Positions 1 through 9,095 are shown, numbered from the stretch's first letter. The stretch is DNA of 64,000 bases from CAIZGX01 sp044354975 (GCA_044354975.1 JBIKZA010000001.1:41749-105748); one strand, 5' to 3'. Numbers and translations: made by a program. The notes: generated by a model from the sequence alone, not told the origin.

Positions 1-765
1 TAGCTTATCGGCGCTAGCTTCCAACTGAAACAACATGCTGTTGTATTCTTGAATAAGTTGTCCGATTTCATCGTTGCTTTTCCACTCTAACGTCTCATTC
101 TTTTTTCCGAGTTTCAAATGATTGATGCTCTCACTTAATTTGCTTAGTGATTTTGTGAAATCTCGTGTTATAAGGAACGCAATGGCTGCTGCTAGAATGA
201 ATAGCACAATGTACGTTGTCCCAATTTCTCTCATGAAGTTCCATAGCTTCGCTTTTTCAACTTCTTTCTTTTCGTAAAGCATTCCCACTAGGGCTAAAGG
301 TCTTCCGTAATCATCGCGGAAGCACCAATAGGCTAAATTTTGAGAGGAATTTGTTTCTGACGGAAGGATAATGGCTTTCTCTTTTGTTTCGGTTGTAATT
401 CGTTTGGTGAGTTCAGCGCTCAACTGCATTGGAATTTTTTTAAAATCCGCGGTATCTGTATTCATTGAAAGGCGATACCTTCCGTCTAAATGATAGATTG
501 TAATAAAAAGATTATTTACCTCAGAAAGCTCACAGACCTTGTCGCCTAGAAGCTGGTTTATGGAATCGGGATCGATGTATCCACCGTTTTGAATAAGGAG
601 GTATTCGAGTGATGCGCGTATAGATTTTTCTTTTTCAGCAATACGCTCTTCGTTGAAGGTAATATCATGTTCGGAGTGGTCGAGCCACGCGACAATGCCC
701 GTTGCTACAAACGAGATGACAATGACAGAAAAAAGCGAAACGTATATGCGTGAGCGTAGAGTCAT
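1..765 (-). CDS. Sensor histidine kinase, N-terminal part (cut by window edge)
   Basis: The first 255 residues of a membrane-bound two-component sensor are visible; the kinase core lies beyond base 1. Residues 7-28 form a first membrane segment, about 29-178 an extracytoplasmic sensing region without recognised motif, 181-199 a second membrane segment, and from about 200 a HAMP linker containing NDEIGQL (232-237) followed by a helical stretch ending FQLEASADKL. This linker resembles NtrY-like kinases of Bacteroidota. The ATG at 763-765 follows the stop of the upstream beta-barrel gene by only 4 nt, so the two are probably co-transcribed. The signal sensed is unknown, and the catalytic domains are inferred, not seen. 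Confidence 0.8.
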   Translation of the reverse strand, partial: MTLRSRIYVSLFSVIVISFVATGIVAWLDHSEHDITFNEERIAEKEKSIRASLEYLLIQNGGYIDPDSINQLLGDKVCELSEVNNLFITIYHLDGRYRLSMNTDTADFKKIPMQLSAELTKRITTETKEKAIILPSETNSSQNLAYWCFRDDYGRPLALVGMLYEKKEVEKAKLWNFMREIGTTYIVLFILAAAIAFLITRDFTKSLSKLSESINHLKLGKKNETLEWKSNDEIGQLIQEYNSMLFQLEASADKL

Positions 766-769
766 GTTT

Positions 770-1585
770 TTAAAAATCGAAATTTTCTGAATCGCTGGGT
801 TTGGTATTGGCTGGAATTATACATAGCCCAATGGTCATTGGATAAATTTCAGTTTGAAATTTATTCGGATTGAAAAGTGGAGTTAAAGATCGCGAAGCGA
901 AAAAAGTTAGATTCTGAAACCCAACACGTACGCACGCTTCCATGTTGAATCTATTGACAGAAATGTCCTCGCTGTTTTTTCGAATGATGGTGGCTTCACT
1001 GGTCTTATGCATTTGATACGTGCTGTTCGCGTAGCGGTAGTTCTCTTGCACACCAAATGCAACATGCACATTTTTCTTGAAGGAGTTCTTGCTATTTATT
1101 TCAAACATAATTGGAACAGAAACCGAAAAAGAACGAAGTTGGTTCTTCACGTAATCGAGGCTATCTGACTGAATAAGTATTTGGCCATCTCGATTAATAA
1201 ATGTGAAATTGTCTTGAAAGCCAATCTGCTGGTAGCCCAATGAAATTCCCGAGAAAAAACCAAATCTATTTTCGAACAACTGCTTTTTATATTCCACCAG
1301 ATTCAAACGTACAGCGAACGATTGCTTTGGCTGTATTGGAAACGTTGTGTTTTGAAATGATACCAAGCCGAAATCAATACCAGTGAAGAAACACATGTAT
1401 CGGATATAGTCCTCGGAGTTGTAATCGTCTTCAAGAATTTGCATGGGAGCCATTTCGAAGTCTTCGATGTTAATTTCCGGAAAAGGCATGACTGTATCGG
1501 GGGGTAGAACAACGTCAAGACTATCAGTTTGTCCGAAACAGATTATCGCAGGGAAAAAGATGAATATAAAAATCAGTCGCTTCAT
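770..1585 (-). CDS. Exported beta-barrel-like protein of unknown function
   Basis: 271-residue protein with a clear N-terminal signal peptide (MKRLIFIFIFFPAIICFGQ, residues 1-19). After an acidic, proline-rich segment (20-60), the rest alternates polar and aromatic residues, with short strands such as FGFFSGISLGY and TFFASRSL, as expected of a small outer-membrane beta-barrel of the PorT/OMP_b-brl type. No named family is recognised with confidence. It sits 4 nt upstream of the histidine kinase gene and is divergent from rlmN across 46 nt. An envelope sensor or accessory role with the kinase is only suggested by this linkage. Confidence 0.7.
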   Translation of the reverse strand: MKRLIFIFIFFPAIICFGQTDSLDVVLPPDTVMPFPEINIEDFEMAPMQILEDDYNSEDYIRYMCFFTGIDFGLVSFQNTTFPIQPKQSFAVRLNLVEYKKQLFENRFGFFSGISLGYQQIGFQDNFTFINRDGQILIQSDSLDYVKNQLRSFSVSVPIMFEINSKNSFKKNVHVAFGVQENYRYANSTYQMHKTSEATIIRKNSEDISVNRFNMEACVRVGFQNLTFFASRSLTPLFNPNKFQTEIYPMTIGLCIIPANTKPSDSENFDF

Positions 1586-1617
1586 GAAAAGACAATGTGA
1601 TTCAAATGTAAGCTATC

Positions 1618-1625
1618 TATCTTTG
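1618..1625 (+). promoter_or_regulatory. Bacteroidota -7 promoter element for rlmN
   Basis: TATCTTTG matches the Bacteroidota -7 consensus TAnnTTTG. It ends 6 nt before the ATG of rlmN, so the transcript would be leaderless or nearly so. No clear TTTG -33 box is seen at the expected spacing. The position favours 1632 as the start over upstream in-frame codons. Confidence 0.5.
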
Positions 1626-1631
1626 CACGGC

Positions 1632-2696
1632 ATGAATACAAAAAAGGATTTGCGAGAATTGAGTTCGGAAGAGCTAATGTCCGAGTTGAAAACACTTGGC
1701 GCTCCTTCGTTTCGTGCGAAGCAGATTCGGGAATGGATGTGGCAGCGAGGTGCTGCAAGTATTTCTGACATGCAGAATTTGCCCAAAGAATTACGTGAGG
1801 TACTCGATGGGAAGTACTACTTATCTAAAGCCGTCTTGCATGAGCAACAAATAAGTGCTGACAAGACCATTAAATGTGCGTTTAAAGTAGACGGAGACAA
1901 GGTTGTAGAAGGGGTGTTAATTCCTTCAACAAAGCGCATGACAGCTTGCATCTCCTCGCAAGTGGGTTGTAGCTTGGCGTGTAAGTTCTGCGCTACTGGA
2001 AGACTGAAAATGTTGCGCAATTTAACAGGCGGAGAGATTTTCGATCAGGTGAATTATTTGCGCAACGAGGCGCTTACGCGATACAAGACTCCGCTTACAA
2101 ACATTGTGTATATGGGCATGGGAGAGCCCTTGCTCAACTACAACAACATGATGCGATCCATTCAATGGATCACCAGTCCGGAAGGACTGGGCATGTCGCC
2201 ACAGCGCATTACCGTTAGCACAGCGGGGATTGCTAAGATGATTAAAAAGCTTGGTGACGATAAGGTTAAGTTTAACCTAGCGCTTTCGCTGCACGCAGCG
2301 AATGACGTGAAGCGCAGCAAGATCATGGAAATTAACGATTCGAATAACTTGGACGCCTTGTCTGAGGCTTTGAAGTATTTCCACGAAGCAACAGGAACGC
2401 GAATAACGTTTGAGTACATTATTTTCAAAGACTTTAATGATACGATCCAAGACGCAAAGGAGTTGGCCGAATTTTGCAAGCAGCTTCCAGTTAAAATAAA
2501 TATAATTGAATACAATCCGATTGATGACGGAGAGTTTCAACAGGCCAGTCCTGAGCGTGTAGAGGCTTTTGCGAAGTTCTTGGAAAGCAAGAACATGATT
2601 GTTAATGTGCGTCGCTCTAGAGGGAAAGATATTGACGCGGCATGCGGGCAATTGGCCAATAAGAACAAATCTGCCAATGAACGTGTTTTTAAATAG
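1632..2696 (+). CDS. rlmN: 23S rRNA (adenine-C2)-methyltransferase RlmN
   Basis: 354-residue radical-SAM enzyme that methylates C2 of A2503 in 23S rRNA and also A37 of some tRNAs. The radical-SAM cluster motif CxxxCxxC appears as CSLACKFC after SSQVG, the GGEI and GMGEPLLNYNN stretches are family hallmarks, and the C-terminal catalytic cysteine lies in DIDAACGQL. The ATG at 1632 (MNTKKDLRELSSEEL) is chosen because longer in-frame reading runs into the divergent gene and a -7 promoter element sits at 1618-1625. Length is normal for the family. The lipoprotein gene follows 31 nt downstream. Confidence 0.95.
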   Translation: MNTKKDLRELSSEELMSELKTLGAPSFRAKQIREWMWQRGAASISDMQNLPKELREVLDGKYYLSKAVLHEQQISADKTIKCAFKVDGDKVVEGVLIPSTKRMTACISSQVGCSLACKFCATGRLKMLRNLTGGEIFDQVNYLRNEALTRYKTPLTNIVYMGMGEPLLNYNNMMRSIQWITSPEGLGMSPQRITVSTAGIAKMIKKLGDDKVKFNLALSLHAANDVKRSKIMEINDSNNLDALSEALKYFHEATGTRITFEYIIFKDFNDTIQDAKELAEFCKQLPVKINIIEYNPIDDGEFQQASPERVEAFAKFLESKNMIVNVRRSRGKDIDAACGQLANKNKSANERVFK

Positions 2697-2727
2697 TAGA
2701 GTAAACTTTTAAACTAAATATTTCAAT

Positions 2728-3096
2728 ATGAAAAAATTAATATTGTTCGCTGCAATCGCATTAGGTCTCGCATCGTGCGGCGGATGGAACGACGAGAAAC
2801 GCGCAGAGGTTAAATCTGAATGCGGAAAAACGGTGGGTAGTCTTTATTCGAAAGAGGACGGTGTGAAAATTTGTGACTGCGTTTCAGCGAAAATATCAGA
2901 GAAATTTCCGAAGGCAGATTACAAACCAAGCGATGTAAACGACCAGACAAAAGAGTGCATCAAAGACGGTAAATACATAGATATTTTAACCAAGGAATTG
3001 GAAGATTCTTTCAATAAGTTGGAAAGCGATGCTGACTCTTTAACAAAAGCGTTAGAGGATCAGATGAACGAAGAAATGAGTAAGCTTACGGAGTAA
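2728..3096 (+). CDS. Small putative lipoprotein
   Basis: 122 residues. The N-terminus MKKLILFAAIALGLASCGG is a lipoprotein signal with a lipobox ending at Cys17. The mature part is charged and carries three further cysteines, including CDCVSAKISEKFPKADY, a pattern seen in many small Bacteroidota lipoproteins of unknown role, and ends in an acidic, probably helical tail. The stop codon is immediately followed by the ATG of ispG, so the pair is almost certainly one transcript. No function can be assigned. Confidence 0.75.
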   Translation: MKKLILFAAIALGLASCGGWNDEKRAEVKSECGKTVGSLYSKEDGVKICDCVSAKISEKFPKADYKPSDVNDQTKECIKDGKYIDILTKELEDSFNKLESDADSLTKALEDQMNEEMSKLTE

Positions 3097-5010
3097 ATGA
3101 AACCATTCTGCGAAGATTTATTTGGGTACAAGCGCATTAAAACGAGCTCAGTAACCATTGGTGAATTAACCATGGGCGGCGACGCGCCCATTCGTGTGCA
3201 GTCAATGACCACGGCCGACACCATGAATACCGAAGCAACCGTTGCCGAGAGTATTCGCATGATTGAAGCCGGTTGTGAGTTGGTGCGTATTACAGCTCCA
3301 AGTAAAAACGAGGCTGAAAATCTTCGCAACATTCGCGAAGAACTTCAAAAAGCGGGTTTTAACATTCCGCTGGTTGCCGACATTCACTTCACTCCGAACG
3401 CCGCAGAGATTGCAGCGCGCATTGTAGAGAAGGTTCGTGTGAACCCGGGGAACTACGCAGATAAAAAGAAGTTTGAGGAAATTGTTTACACAGATGAATC
3501 TTACGCTGCTGAATTGAAACGCATTCGCGACCGATTCATTCCACTTGTGGAAATTTGCAAAGAACACGGAACAGCGATGCGCATTGGAACGAACCACGGT
3601 TCGCTTTCAGATCGCATTCTTAGTCGCTATGGTGACACCCCTGAAGGCATGGTGGAATCTGCCATGGAGTTCATCCGCATTTGTCTCGATTGCAATTACA
3701 AGAATTTGGTTATTTCCATGAAAGCGTCTAATCCGCAAGTGATGGTGCAAGCCTATCGTTTGTTGGTTCAAACACTTTTGGAAGCGGGCGAAGTTTTTCC
3801 ATTGCACTTAGGAGTAACAGAGGCGGGCGATGGAGAAGATGGAAGAATTAAATCTGCTATTGGAATTGGCACTTTGTTGGAAGACGGCATTGGCGATACC
3901 GTTCGTGTTTCATTGACCGAAGCGCCGGAAGCAGAAATGCCTGTAGCGAAATTACTGGTCGATCGTTACGCGAATAGAACTCTGGGATTACATATTCCGG
4001 CGGAAGAAATTCCAATTGATTTTTTCTCTTATTCAAGAAGATACACACACGAAGTTTTAAATATTGGGGGAAAGAATGTCCCGCGTGTATTTGCAGATTA
4101 TTCGAACCGCGAGTCGATTACTGCGGCTTCACTATTCGCAGTGGGATATGCCTATTCAATAGATATGGACAAGTGGAATTTGTCTGATTCGGCTTGTGAT
4201 TATTTGTTTGTTGGAAAGAACACGGTAAATTTTGAAATTCCCGGAACCCTTGGTGTTGTCATGGAACACGCAACATGGCTTCAACATAAAAATAGAGACC
4301 GTCATTATCCAGTTTTATTTGCAAGCGAATACATCCAACCGAATGAACGTTCGGGTGAGTTGAATTTTGTTGAAGTAGAATTGGAAAATTTAACAGAAGA
4401 ATTTTTATCTGTGTTGAAGGCAGATTCAACGGTTGTGTTGTTGTTGAAGTCTTCGCATGAGTATGTTGTGCAGCATAGAAGAACAGCTATTTTCAAATTG
4501 ATGAATCACGGAGTGAATTGTCCCGTAGTTCTTTCTTCCACCTACAACATCGAAGAAGAAGCATACACACTTTATTCTTCAACCGACGTAGGAGCCTTGT
4601 TGCTAGATGGATTAGGCGATGGAGTTCTTATTTCAAGCAGTCAATCTTCTTTGGCGAAATCGAATGCGATTGCATTTGGAATTCTTCAAGCAACGCGCAC
4701 GCGTATTTCAAGAACTGAATATATTTCTTGTCCAAGTTGCGGAAGAACATTGTTCGACCTTCAAGAAACCACGGCGAAAATTCGTTCGCGCACTTCGCAT
4801 TTGAAGGGCGTGAAGATTGGAATTATGGGATGTATTGTGAACGGTCCGGGAGAAATGGCAGATGCCGATTACGGTTATGTTGGAACAGGTGTAGGAAAGA
4901 TTACACTTTACAAAGAAAAGAATGTGGTGAAGAAGAACATTGACGAAGCGGAAGCTGTCGATGAGCTTATTTCACTCATCAAGGAATATGGCGATTGGGT
5001 GGAACCCTGA
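3097..5010 (+). CDS. ispG: (E)-4-hydroxy-3-methylbut-2-enyl-diphosphate synthase, long form
   Basis: 637-residue IspG (GcpE) of the MEP isoprenoid pathway, converting MEcPP to HMBPP with a [4Fe-4S] cluster. The N-terminal TIM barrel begins TMGGDAPIRVQSMTTADT; the C-terminal cluster domain contains CPSCGRTLFDLQ and GIMGCIVNGPGEMADADYGYVG, giving the three conserved cysteines. The protein is far longer than the about 370-residue E. coli type because a central domain (about residues 270-520) is inserted, as in Bacteroidota, Chlamydiae and plants. The ATG directly abuts the stop of the upstream lipoprotein gene. dxr of the same pathway lies at 29.5 kb. Confidence 0.95.
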   Translation: MKPFCEDLFGYKRIKTSSVTIGELTMGGDAPIRVQSMTTADTMNTEATVAESIRMIEAGCELVRITAPSKNEAENLRNIREELQKAGFNIPLVADIHFTPNAAEIAARIVEKVRVNPGNYADKKKFEEIVYTDESYAAELKRIRDRFIPLVEICKEHGTAMRIGTNHGSLSDRILSRYGDTPEGMVESAMEFIRICLDCNYKNLVISMKASNPQVMVQAYRLLVQTLLEAGEVFPLHLGVTEAGDGEDGRIKSAIGIGTLLEDGIGDTVRVSLTEAPEAEMPVAKLLVDRYANRTLGLHIPAEEIPIDFFSYSRRYTHEVLNIGGKNVPRVFADYSNRESITAASLFAVGYAYSIDMDKWNLSDSACDYLFVGKNTVNFEIPGTLGVVMEHATWLQHKNRDRHYPVLFASEYIQPNERSGELNFVEVELENLTEEFLSVLKADSTVVLLLKSSHEYVVQHRRTAIFKLMNHGVNCPVVLSSTYNIEEEAYTLYSSTDVGALLLDGLGDGVLISSSQSSLAKSNAIAFGILQATRTRISRTEYISCPSCGRTLFDLQETTAKIRSRTSHLKGVKIGIMGCIVNGPGEMADADYGYVGTGVGKITLYKEKNVVKKNIDEAEAVDELISLIKEYGDWVEP

Positions 5011-5169
5011 CGCAGAGCGTAGATGCTTTGCAAGATTCCGTTGGAAAGATGTTGCACAAGATTCCGTTGGAAAGATGTTGCACAAGATTCCGGAGGAAAG
5101 ATACTTCGCAAAAATTACCTTTTGAAAAATCTTGCATAGCATCTTGTGAAACATCTTACGAAGTATCTA
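5011..5169. repeat. Mini-hairpin array, separator AAGAT then ATCTT
   Basis: The whole space between the convergent ispG and purK stop codons is an array. AAGAT occurs at 5032, 5046, 5058, 5072, 5084 and 5098 (steps 14, 12, 14, 12, 14), separated by short inverted repeats TCCGTTGGA, GTTGCAC, TCCGTTGGA, GTTGCAC and TCCGGAGGA. From 5129 the word flips to ATCTT at 5129, 5141, 5153 and (as ATCT) 5165, separated by GCATAGC, GTGAAAC and ACGAAGT. The last ATCT overlaps the purK stop codon. The two halves could pair AAGAT with ATCTT and leave the small hairpins as side branches. A bidirectional termination role is plausible but unproven. Confidence 0.75.
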
Positions 5170-6309
5170 GGATACAACCCTTACTTCTTTCAAGAATCGT
5201 CTGGCAATATCCTTCGCGTCTTCTAGATTCGTGTTGCACACCGTAATGTGTCCCATTTTACGGAAGGGTTTGGTGTCTTCCTTTCCATATAAATGAATAT
5301 AAGCACCTTCGGTGTGAAGGACGTCTTCTATGTTTTCGTAGCGCGCTTTTCCTTCAAATCCTTTTTCACCCAAGAGGTTAATCATAACAGCTGGAGTGCG
5401 AAGTCCTGTGCTGCCTAACGGCATGTTCAAGATCGCACGAAGATGCATACCGTATTGCGAAACGAAGCATGCTTCAATGGTGTGGTGGCCGCTGTTGTGC
5501 GGACGAGGAGCGATTTCATTCACCAATAAATTTCCATCTTCGGTGAGGAATAATTCAATGGCTAATAAACCCACGTGTTCGAGTTTGTTGGCAATCTCGG
5601 TTGCGATTTTTTTCGCGTTGATTTCTATTTCAACGTTCACGTTGGCAGGAGAGAAAATGAATTCTACTAAGTTGGCTTCCGGATTGAATTCCATTTCCAC
5701 CAAAGGAAAAGTAGCCAGTTCTCCGCTTTCATTTCGAGCAACAATAACAGCCAGTTCTTTTACGAATGGAACGAATTCTTCCAATACGCTGGGCGCATTG
5801 AAGGCCGATTTGAATTCCGCTACCGTGCGAAGTGGAGTTACTCCTTTGCCGTCGTATCCGCCTTTGCGAAGCTTCTGCATGAACGATCCCTCATCTTTAA
5901 ACAACATCGCATCTTCTGTATTAGCGATCAGGTGGAAAGGAGCCGTCGGAATGTTGTTCGCTGTGTAAAATTGTTTTTGAAGACCTTTGTCTTGAATGAT
6001 GCGAAGGGCTTGTGGTGTTGGGAAAACTTTCTTTCCAAGTCTTTCCAATTCTTCGAGAGCTTCAATGTTCACGTGTTCAATTTCAATGGTCAGAACATCA
6101 ACTGTTTTTCCGAAATCGAGTACGGTTTGATAGTCGTTAAAATTTCCAACAACGAAATTATTCGCAAGGTCAGCGCAAGGTGCATTTGAAGAAGGGTCTA
6201 AAACAGAGATATGAATATTGAAGTTAACGGCTTCTTGAATAAGCATTCTTCCTAATTGTCCACCACCTAAAATTCCGAGTTTAGTGGTTAGGTCTATCGT
6301 GTGATTCAT
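5167..6309 (-). CDS. purK: 5-(carboxyamino)imidazole ribonucleotide synthase
   Basis: 380-residue ATP-grasp enzyme of purine biosynthesis, forming N5-CAIR from AIR, bicarbonate and ATP. The N-terminal nucleotide-binding motif is KLGILGGGQLGRML (residues 10-23); the ATP-grasp core includes MQKLRKGGYDGKGV and VLEEFVPFVKELAVIVARN, with NEIAPRPHNSGHHTIEA as the metal/phosphate-binding segment. Length is typical. The partner mutase PurE is not in this window. The gene has its own -7 element at 6314-6321, five nt upstream of the ATG, and is convergent with ispG across a mini-hairpin array. Confidence 0.95.
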   Translation of the reverse strand: MNHTIDLTTKLGILGGGQLGRMLIQEAVNFNIHISVLDPSSNAPCADLANNFVVGNFNDYQTVLDFGKTVDVLTIEIEHVNIEALEELERLGKKVFPTPQALRIIQDKGLQKQFYTANNIPTAPFHLIANTEDAMLFKDEGSFMQKLRKGGYDGKGVTPLRTVAEFKSAFNAPSVLEEFVPFVKELAVIVARNESGELATFPLVEMEFNPEANLVEFIFSPANVNVEIEINAKKIATEIANKLEHVGLLAIELFLTEDGNLLVNEIAPRPHNSGHHTIEACFVSQYGMHLRAILNMPLGSTGLRTPAVMINLLGEKGFEGKARYENIEDVLHTEGAYIHLYGKEDTKPFRKMGHITVCNTNLEDAKDIARRFLKEVRVVS

Positions 6310-6313
6310 TTTT

Positions 6314-6321
6314 CAAAGATA
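6314..6321 (-). promoter_or_regulatory. -7 promoter element for purK
   Basis: On the minus strand this reads TATCTTTG, a perfect TAnnTTTG. It ends 4 nt before the purK ATG, implying a very short leader. No TTTG -33 box is evident. Confidence 0.5.
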
Positions 6322-6380
6322 GAATTTCTTTCGCGGATATAGATTTACATGTGTAAATTGCCGCTCATATAAACTTCAAC

Positions 6381-7451
6381 ATGAAAAAAATTCTATTTTT
6401 TGTTTTAGCCTTAAGTGCTAGTCTAACACAAGCTCAATCGTTAACCGGCATTGAAGGAGTTGAATACGACCCGACTAATCAGATCTTTTTAGTGGGAAAT
6501 GGAAACAACGTTGTGCGCATGCACAGCGATGCTATTCCACAGGGCACATTGGGCGCGGCTAAATCGAACTACGGCATGGAAGTCATGAACGGGGTTTTAT
6601 TTTCTATTGTTGGAAGCGCAGTGAAGGGTTACGATGTGACCACTGGCGCGCAGGTTATGACCATTACTCTCTCAGGTACTACATTTTTAAACGGAATGGC
6701 AAGTAACGGTACCGACAAATTGTGGGTGTCTGACTTTTCGGCGAAGAAAATTCACGAAGTGAATGTTGCAAATCTTGCTGCTCCTTCAAGTTCAATTGTT
6801 GTTGCGAATACAACCAGCACTCCAAACGGATTAACCTACGACGCGGCAAACAACAGATTGGTTATGGTGAGTTGGGGCGCTAACGCCTCCATTAAAGCGA
6901 TAGATCTTGCAACGTATACGCTATCTGTTATCACGACAACTAACCTCGGCAATTGCGACGGAGTTGATCACGATTCATACGGTAATTATTACGTGAGTTC
7001 TTGGTCTCCGAATGCGATTACGAAGTTCTCTAACGACTTTACTACAACGTCTACAGTGACTGTTGCAGGCGGAGTTTCAAGCGCGGCAGACATTTGTTAT
7101 GCGGAAGAAATTGACACGCTTGCAATTCCATGTACAGGCAACAACGTGGTGAAATTTGTAGGATTCAATCCATCGTTTGTTGTTGAAGGAAATACTTCTG
7201 AATTTCAAGCCTACGGATATCCAACGGAAGTAAAAGACATGTATACCGTTGGCTTCGATTTGCCACAAGCTATAGATGTAAATGTTCGTGTGTTCGATGT
7301 GAACGGAAGATTGGTGAATGAGGTTATTCATCAAACTTTTCCACAAGGAAATCATCAGCTGGTTATTACAGAACTCCCTTCCGAAAGCGGAATCTACTTC
7401 GTTCAAGTTTGGGCAGGAACGCATCTTTCAGTGGTTTCATTCATTCGCTAA
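6381..7451 (+). CDS. T9SS-sorted beta-propeller (NHL/SMP-30-like) protein
   Basis: 356-residue secreted protein. Residues 1-18 form a signal peptide (MKKILFFVLALSASLTQAQ). About 20-270 consist of repeated short blades with patterns like NGLTYDAANNRLVMVSWG and CDGVDHDSYGNYYVSSW, typical of NHL or SMP-30/gluconolactonase-type propellers. The last ~75 residues (VNVRVFDVNGRLVNEV ... GIYFVQVW) form a T9SS type A sorting domain, so the protein should cross the outer membrane by the Por system and be surface-bound or released. Its stop overlaps the next ATG by one base (TAATG), indicating translational coupling. Substrate unknown. Confidence 0.85.
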   Translation: MKKILFFVLALSASLTQAQSLTGIEGVEYDPTNQIFLVGNGNNVVRMHSDAIPQGTLGAAKSNYGMEVMNGVLFSIVGSAVKGYDVTTGAQVMTITLSGTTFLNGMASNGTDKLWVSDFSAKKIHEVNVANLAAPSSSIVVANTTSTPNGLTYDAANNRLVMVSWGANASIKAIDLATYTLSVITTTNLGNCDGVDHDSYGNYYVSSWSPNAITKFSNDFTTTSTVTVAGGVSSAADICYAEEIDTLAIPCTGNNVVKFVGFNPSFVVEGNTSEFQAYGYPTEVKDMYTVGFDLPQAIDVNVRVFDVNGRLVNEVIHQTFPQGNHQLVITELPSESGIYFVQVWAGTHLSVVSFIR

Positions 7452-8029
7452 TGAGAGTCTTTCTTTTCTGTAGTTTTTTGTTGTTCGGGTTGAATGGCAT
7501 TGCCCAGCCCGACGACTACGTGAATGCGCTTCCTTCGAATGATAGTCAGAAGGAAAATATGAATGATCTCACGAACAGAGAGCGCACAGTTGTTGGTGGG
7601 TCATTGGGCCTTGGATTAAGCTCTTCGAATGGATCAGGTATGTTCTATGGGGCCTTAACACCACTTGTTGGATATAGAGTTACGGAGAGACTTTCTGCAG
7701 GAGTTGGATTCAATTACACCTATTACAAAACACGTCTTTACGAAGAGCAGATATACGCTGGCATTGCTTGGGCACGATTTGGATTGTTCAATGGCTTATT
7801 TGCTTGCGCAGAGATTAATCAAGTGAACGCACCTACTTATTCCTTTGGAGGAATGCAAAGAGAAACCTTTCCTCTGGTATTGGCCGGAGGTGGAATATCG
7901 CAGGGGATAGGACACGGATTAGGTACGTACTTTCAGATTATGTACGACTTTACAGAAGAAGAGCGGTCGCCTTACGGACCGCTCGTCATTCGTGGAGGAA
8001 TACTTATTCCGTTAGGTCCAAGGAAATAA
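7451..8029 (+). CDS. Small outer-membrane beta-barrel-like protein
   Basis: 192 residues starting at the ATG that overlaps the upstream stop; the signal peptide MRVFLFCSFLLFGLNGIAQ supports this start over an upstream in-frame codon. The mature protein has alternating hydrophobic and glycine-rich strands (GGSLGLGLSSSNGSGMFYGALTPLVGYRVTERLSAGVGF is the clearest region, residues about 46-85), characteristic of Bacteroidota outer-membrane barrels. It is coupled to the T9SS propeller gene upstream and may serve it, but that is inference. It ends one base before the convergent peptidase gene. Confidence 0.75.
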   Translation: MRVFLFCSFLLFGLNGIAQPDDYVNALPSNDSQKENMNDLTNRERTVVGGSLGLGLSSSNGSGMFYGALTPLVGYRVTERLSAGVGFNYTYYKTRLYEEQIYAGIAWARFGLFNGLFACAEINQVNAPTYSFGGMQRETFPLVLAGGGISQGIGHGLGTYFQIMYDFTEEERSPYGPLVIRGGILIPLGPRK

Positions 8030-8030
8030 A

Positions 8031-9095
8031 TTACATTCCCAATTTCACAGCAATTTCTTTTGGAATTGCATCTTTGTGAACAATCATGCAAACCGTTTTG
8101 TAACGGAAGTAAGGAACTGAAATGTATTGAAATCCGCCATTGGCAAGACCTTCAGTACCCCATGAGTTTTTCACTAAGTAGTAGGCATTTCCTTTTTCGT
8201 CTTTGCCAGTTCCTGTAATGTGCATGAGGTGATCGTCTGTTGTTTCGAAACTATCAAACGCTTCTTGTCTTTTAGTTTGATCAATCTTAGGTTCGTTTTG
8301 AAACGATTCAACAAAAGCGAATCCCTTTCTCGCATCAAATGTTTTTTCACTAACGTCTGCGTCCCAAGCAACAGTGAATCCTTTGCTTAAAGCGAAATCT
8401 GCAACACGTTGAAATTCGTCGAGCGGAAGGTTGTAATACGCTCTCTTCGCCCAGTTGTCTGGAACTTCCAATACGAAAGAAGAATAAAAAGGATGGTGTG
8501 AAAATGAAGTCAGGCACACATATTCTTTCGCATTGATCTTCATAGCGTCGCGAAAAGAAGCGGGCGTATATGAGGCCCCATTGTATTTGAATTCCGCTGG
8601 AACGACTCCTATCTCGCCATCTAACATGTTATTTACATTTTCTTGGTATCCACCGGTTGGAGATTGCACAGCGTCATTAACTACGGCTAAAAGTTTTTCG
8701 TCTAAAGCCGAATGATCATATTCCTTACTTCCATTCACAAATCCTGAATACGCTTCTTCGGGAACAATGCCATATTCTTCAATGATTGCAATAACGTCAT
8801 GACTCAATCCGCCTGGACCGAATTGTTGTTTGCCTTGAAAACGCACGTAGCTCTCTGCTTTTTTCGGATACGTCATTCTCACGTTGTACATTTCAGAAAG
8901 ATCAACAGCCTTATTTCCTTTGCGAATCAATTCAGATTCTATGAAGGAAGTGGTAGCGAAGCTCCAGCAAGTACTGGTCTGACATTGGTTTTCAACGCTA
9001 CCGTGCGCATTGTCTTTCACCACGGTGAATTGTTGAGCTGAAGCAGCCAAAGAGCCTGCTATTACTACGAAAGAAAAAAGAATTGATTTTTTCAC
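8031..9095 (-). CDS. C1 family cysteine peptidase (aminopeptidase C/bleomycin hydrolase type), exported
   Basis: Papain-fold peptidase of about 354 residues. The catalytic cysteine is in NQCQTSTCWSFA (about residue 43), the histidine in DDHLMHITG and the asparagine in LVKNSWGTEG, matching the C1B family. Unlike cytoplasmic PepC, it starts with a signal peptide (KKSILFSFVVIAGSLAASAQ), so it acts in the periplasm or outside. I place the start at GTG 9093-9095 because it gives a normal signal peptide; the in-frame ATG at 9131 would add 12 residues before it. It is divergent from ddl. Confidence 0.88.
   Translation of the reverse strand: MKKSILFSFVVIAGSLAASAQQFTVVKDNAHGSVENQCQTSTCWSFATTSFIESELIRKGNKAVDLSEMYNVRMTYPKKAESYVRFQGKQQFGPGGLSHDVIAIIEEYGIVPEEAYSGFVNGSKEYDHSALDEKLLAVVNDAVQSPTGGYQENVNNMLDGEIGVVPAEFKYNGASYTPASFRDAMKINAKEYVCLTSFSHHPFYSSFVLEVPDNWAKRAYYNLPLDEFQRVADFALSKGFTVAWDADVSEKTFDARKGFAFVESFQNEPKIDQTKRQEAFDSFETTDDHLMHITGTGKDEKGNAYYLVKNSWGTEGLANGGFQYISVPYFRYKTVCMIVHKDAIPKEIAVKLGM

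Noticed and set aside
1443..1631. N-terminal extension of RlmN from 1443
   Set aside because: It would overlap the divergent exported protein gene and lacks similarity to RlmN; the promoter at 1618-1625 places the start at 1632.
5011..5169. CRISPR array
   Set aside because: The repeated word is only 5 nt and the spacers are 7-9-nt inverted repeats; there is no long direct repeat and no cas gene nearby.
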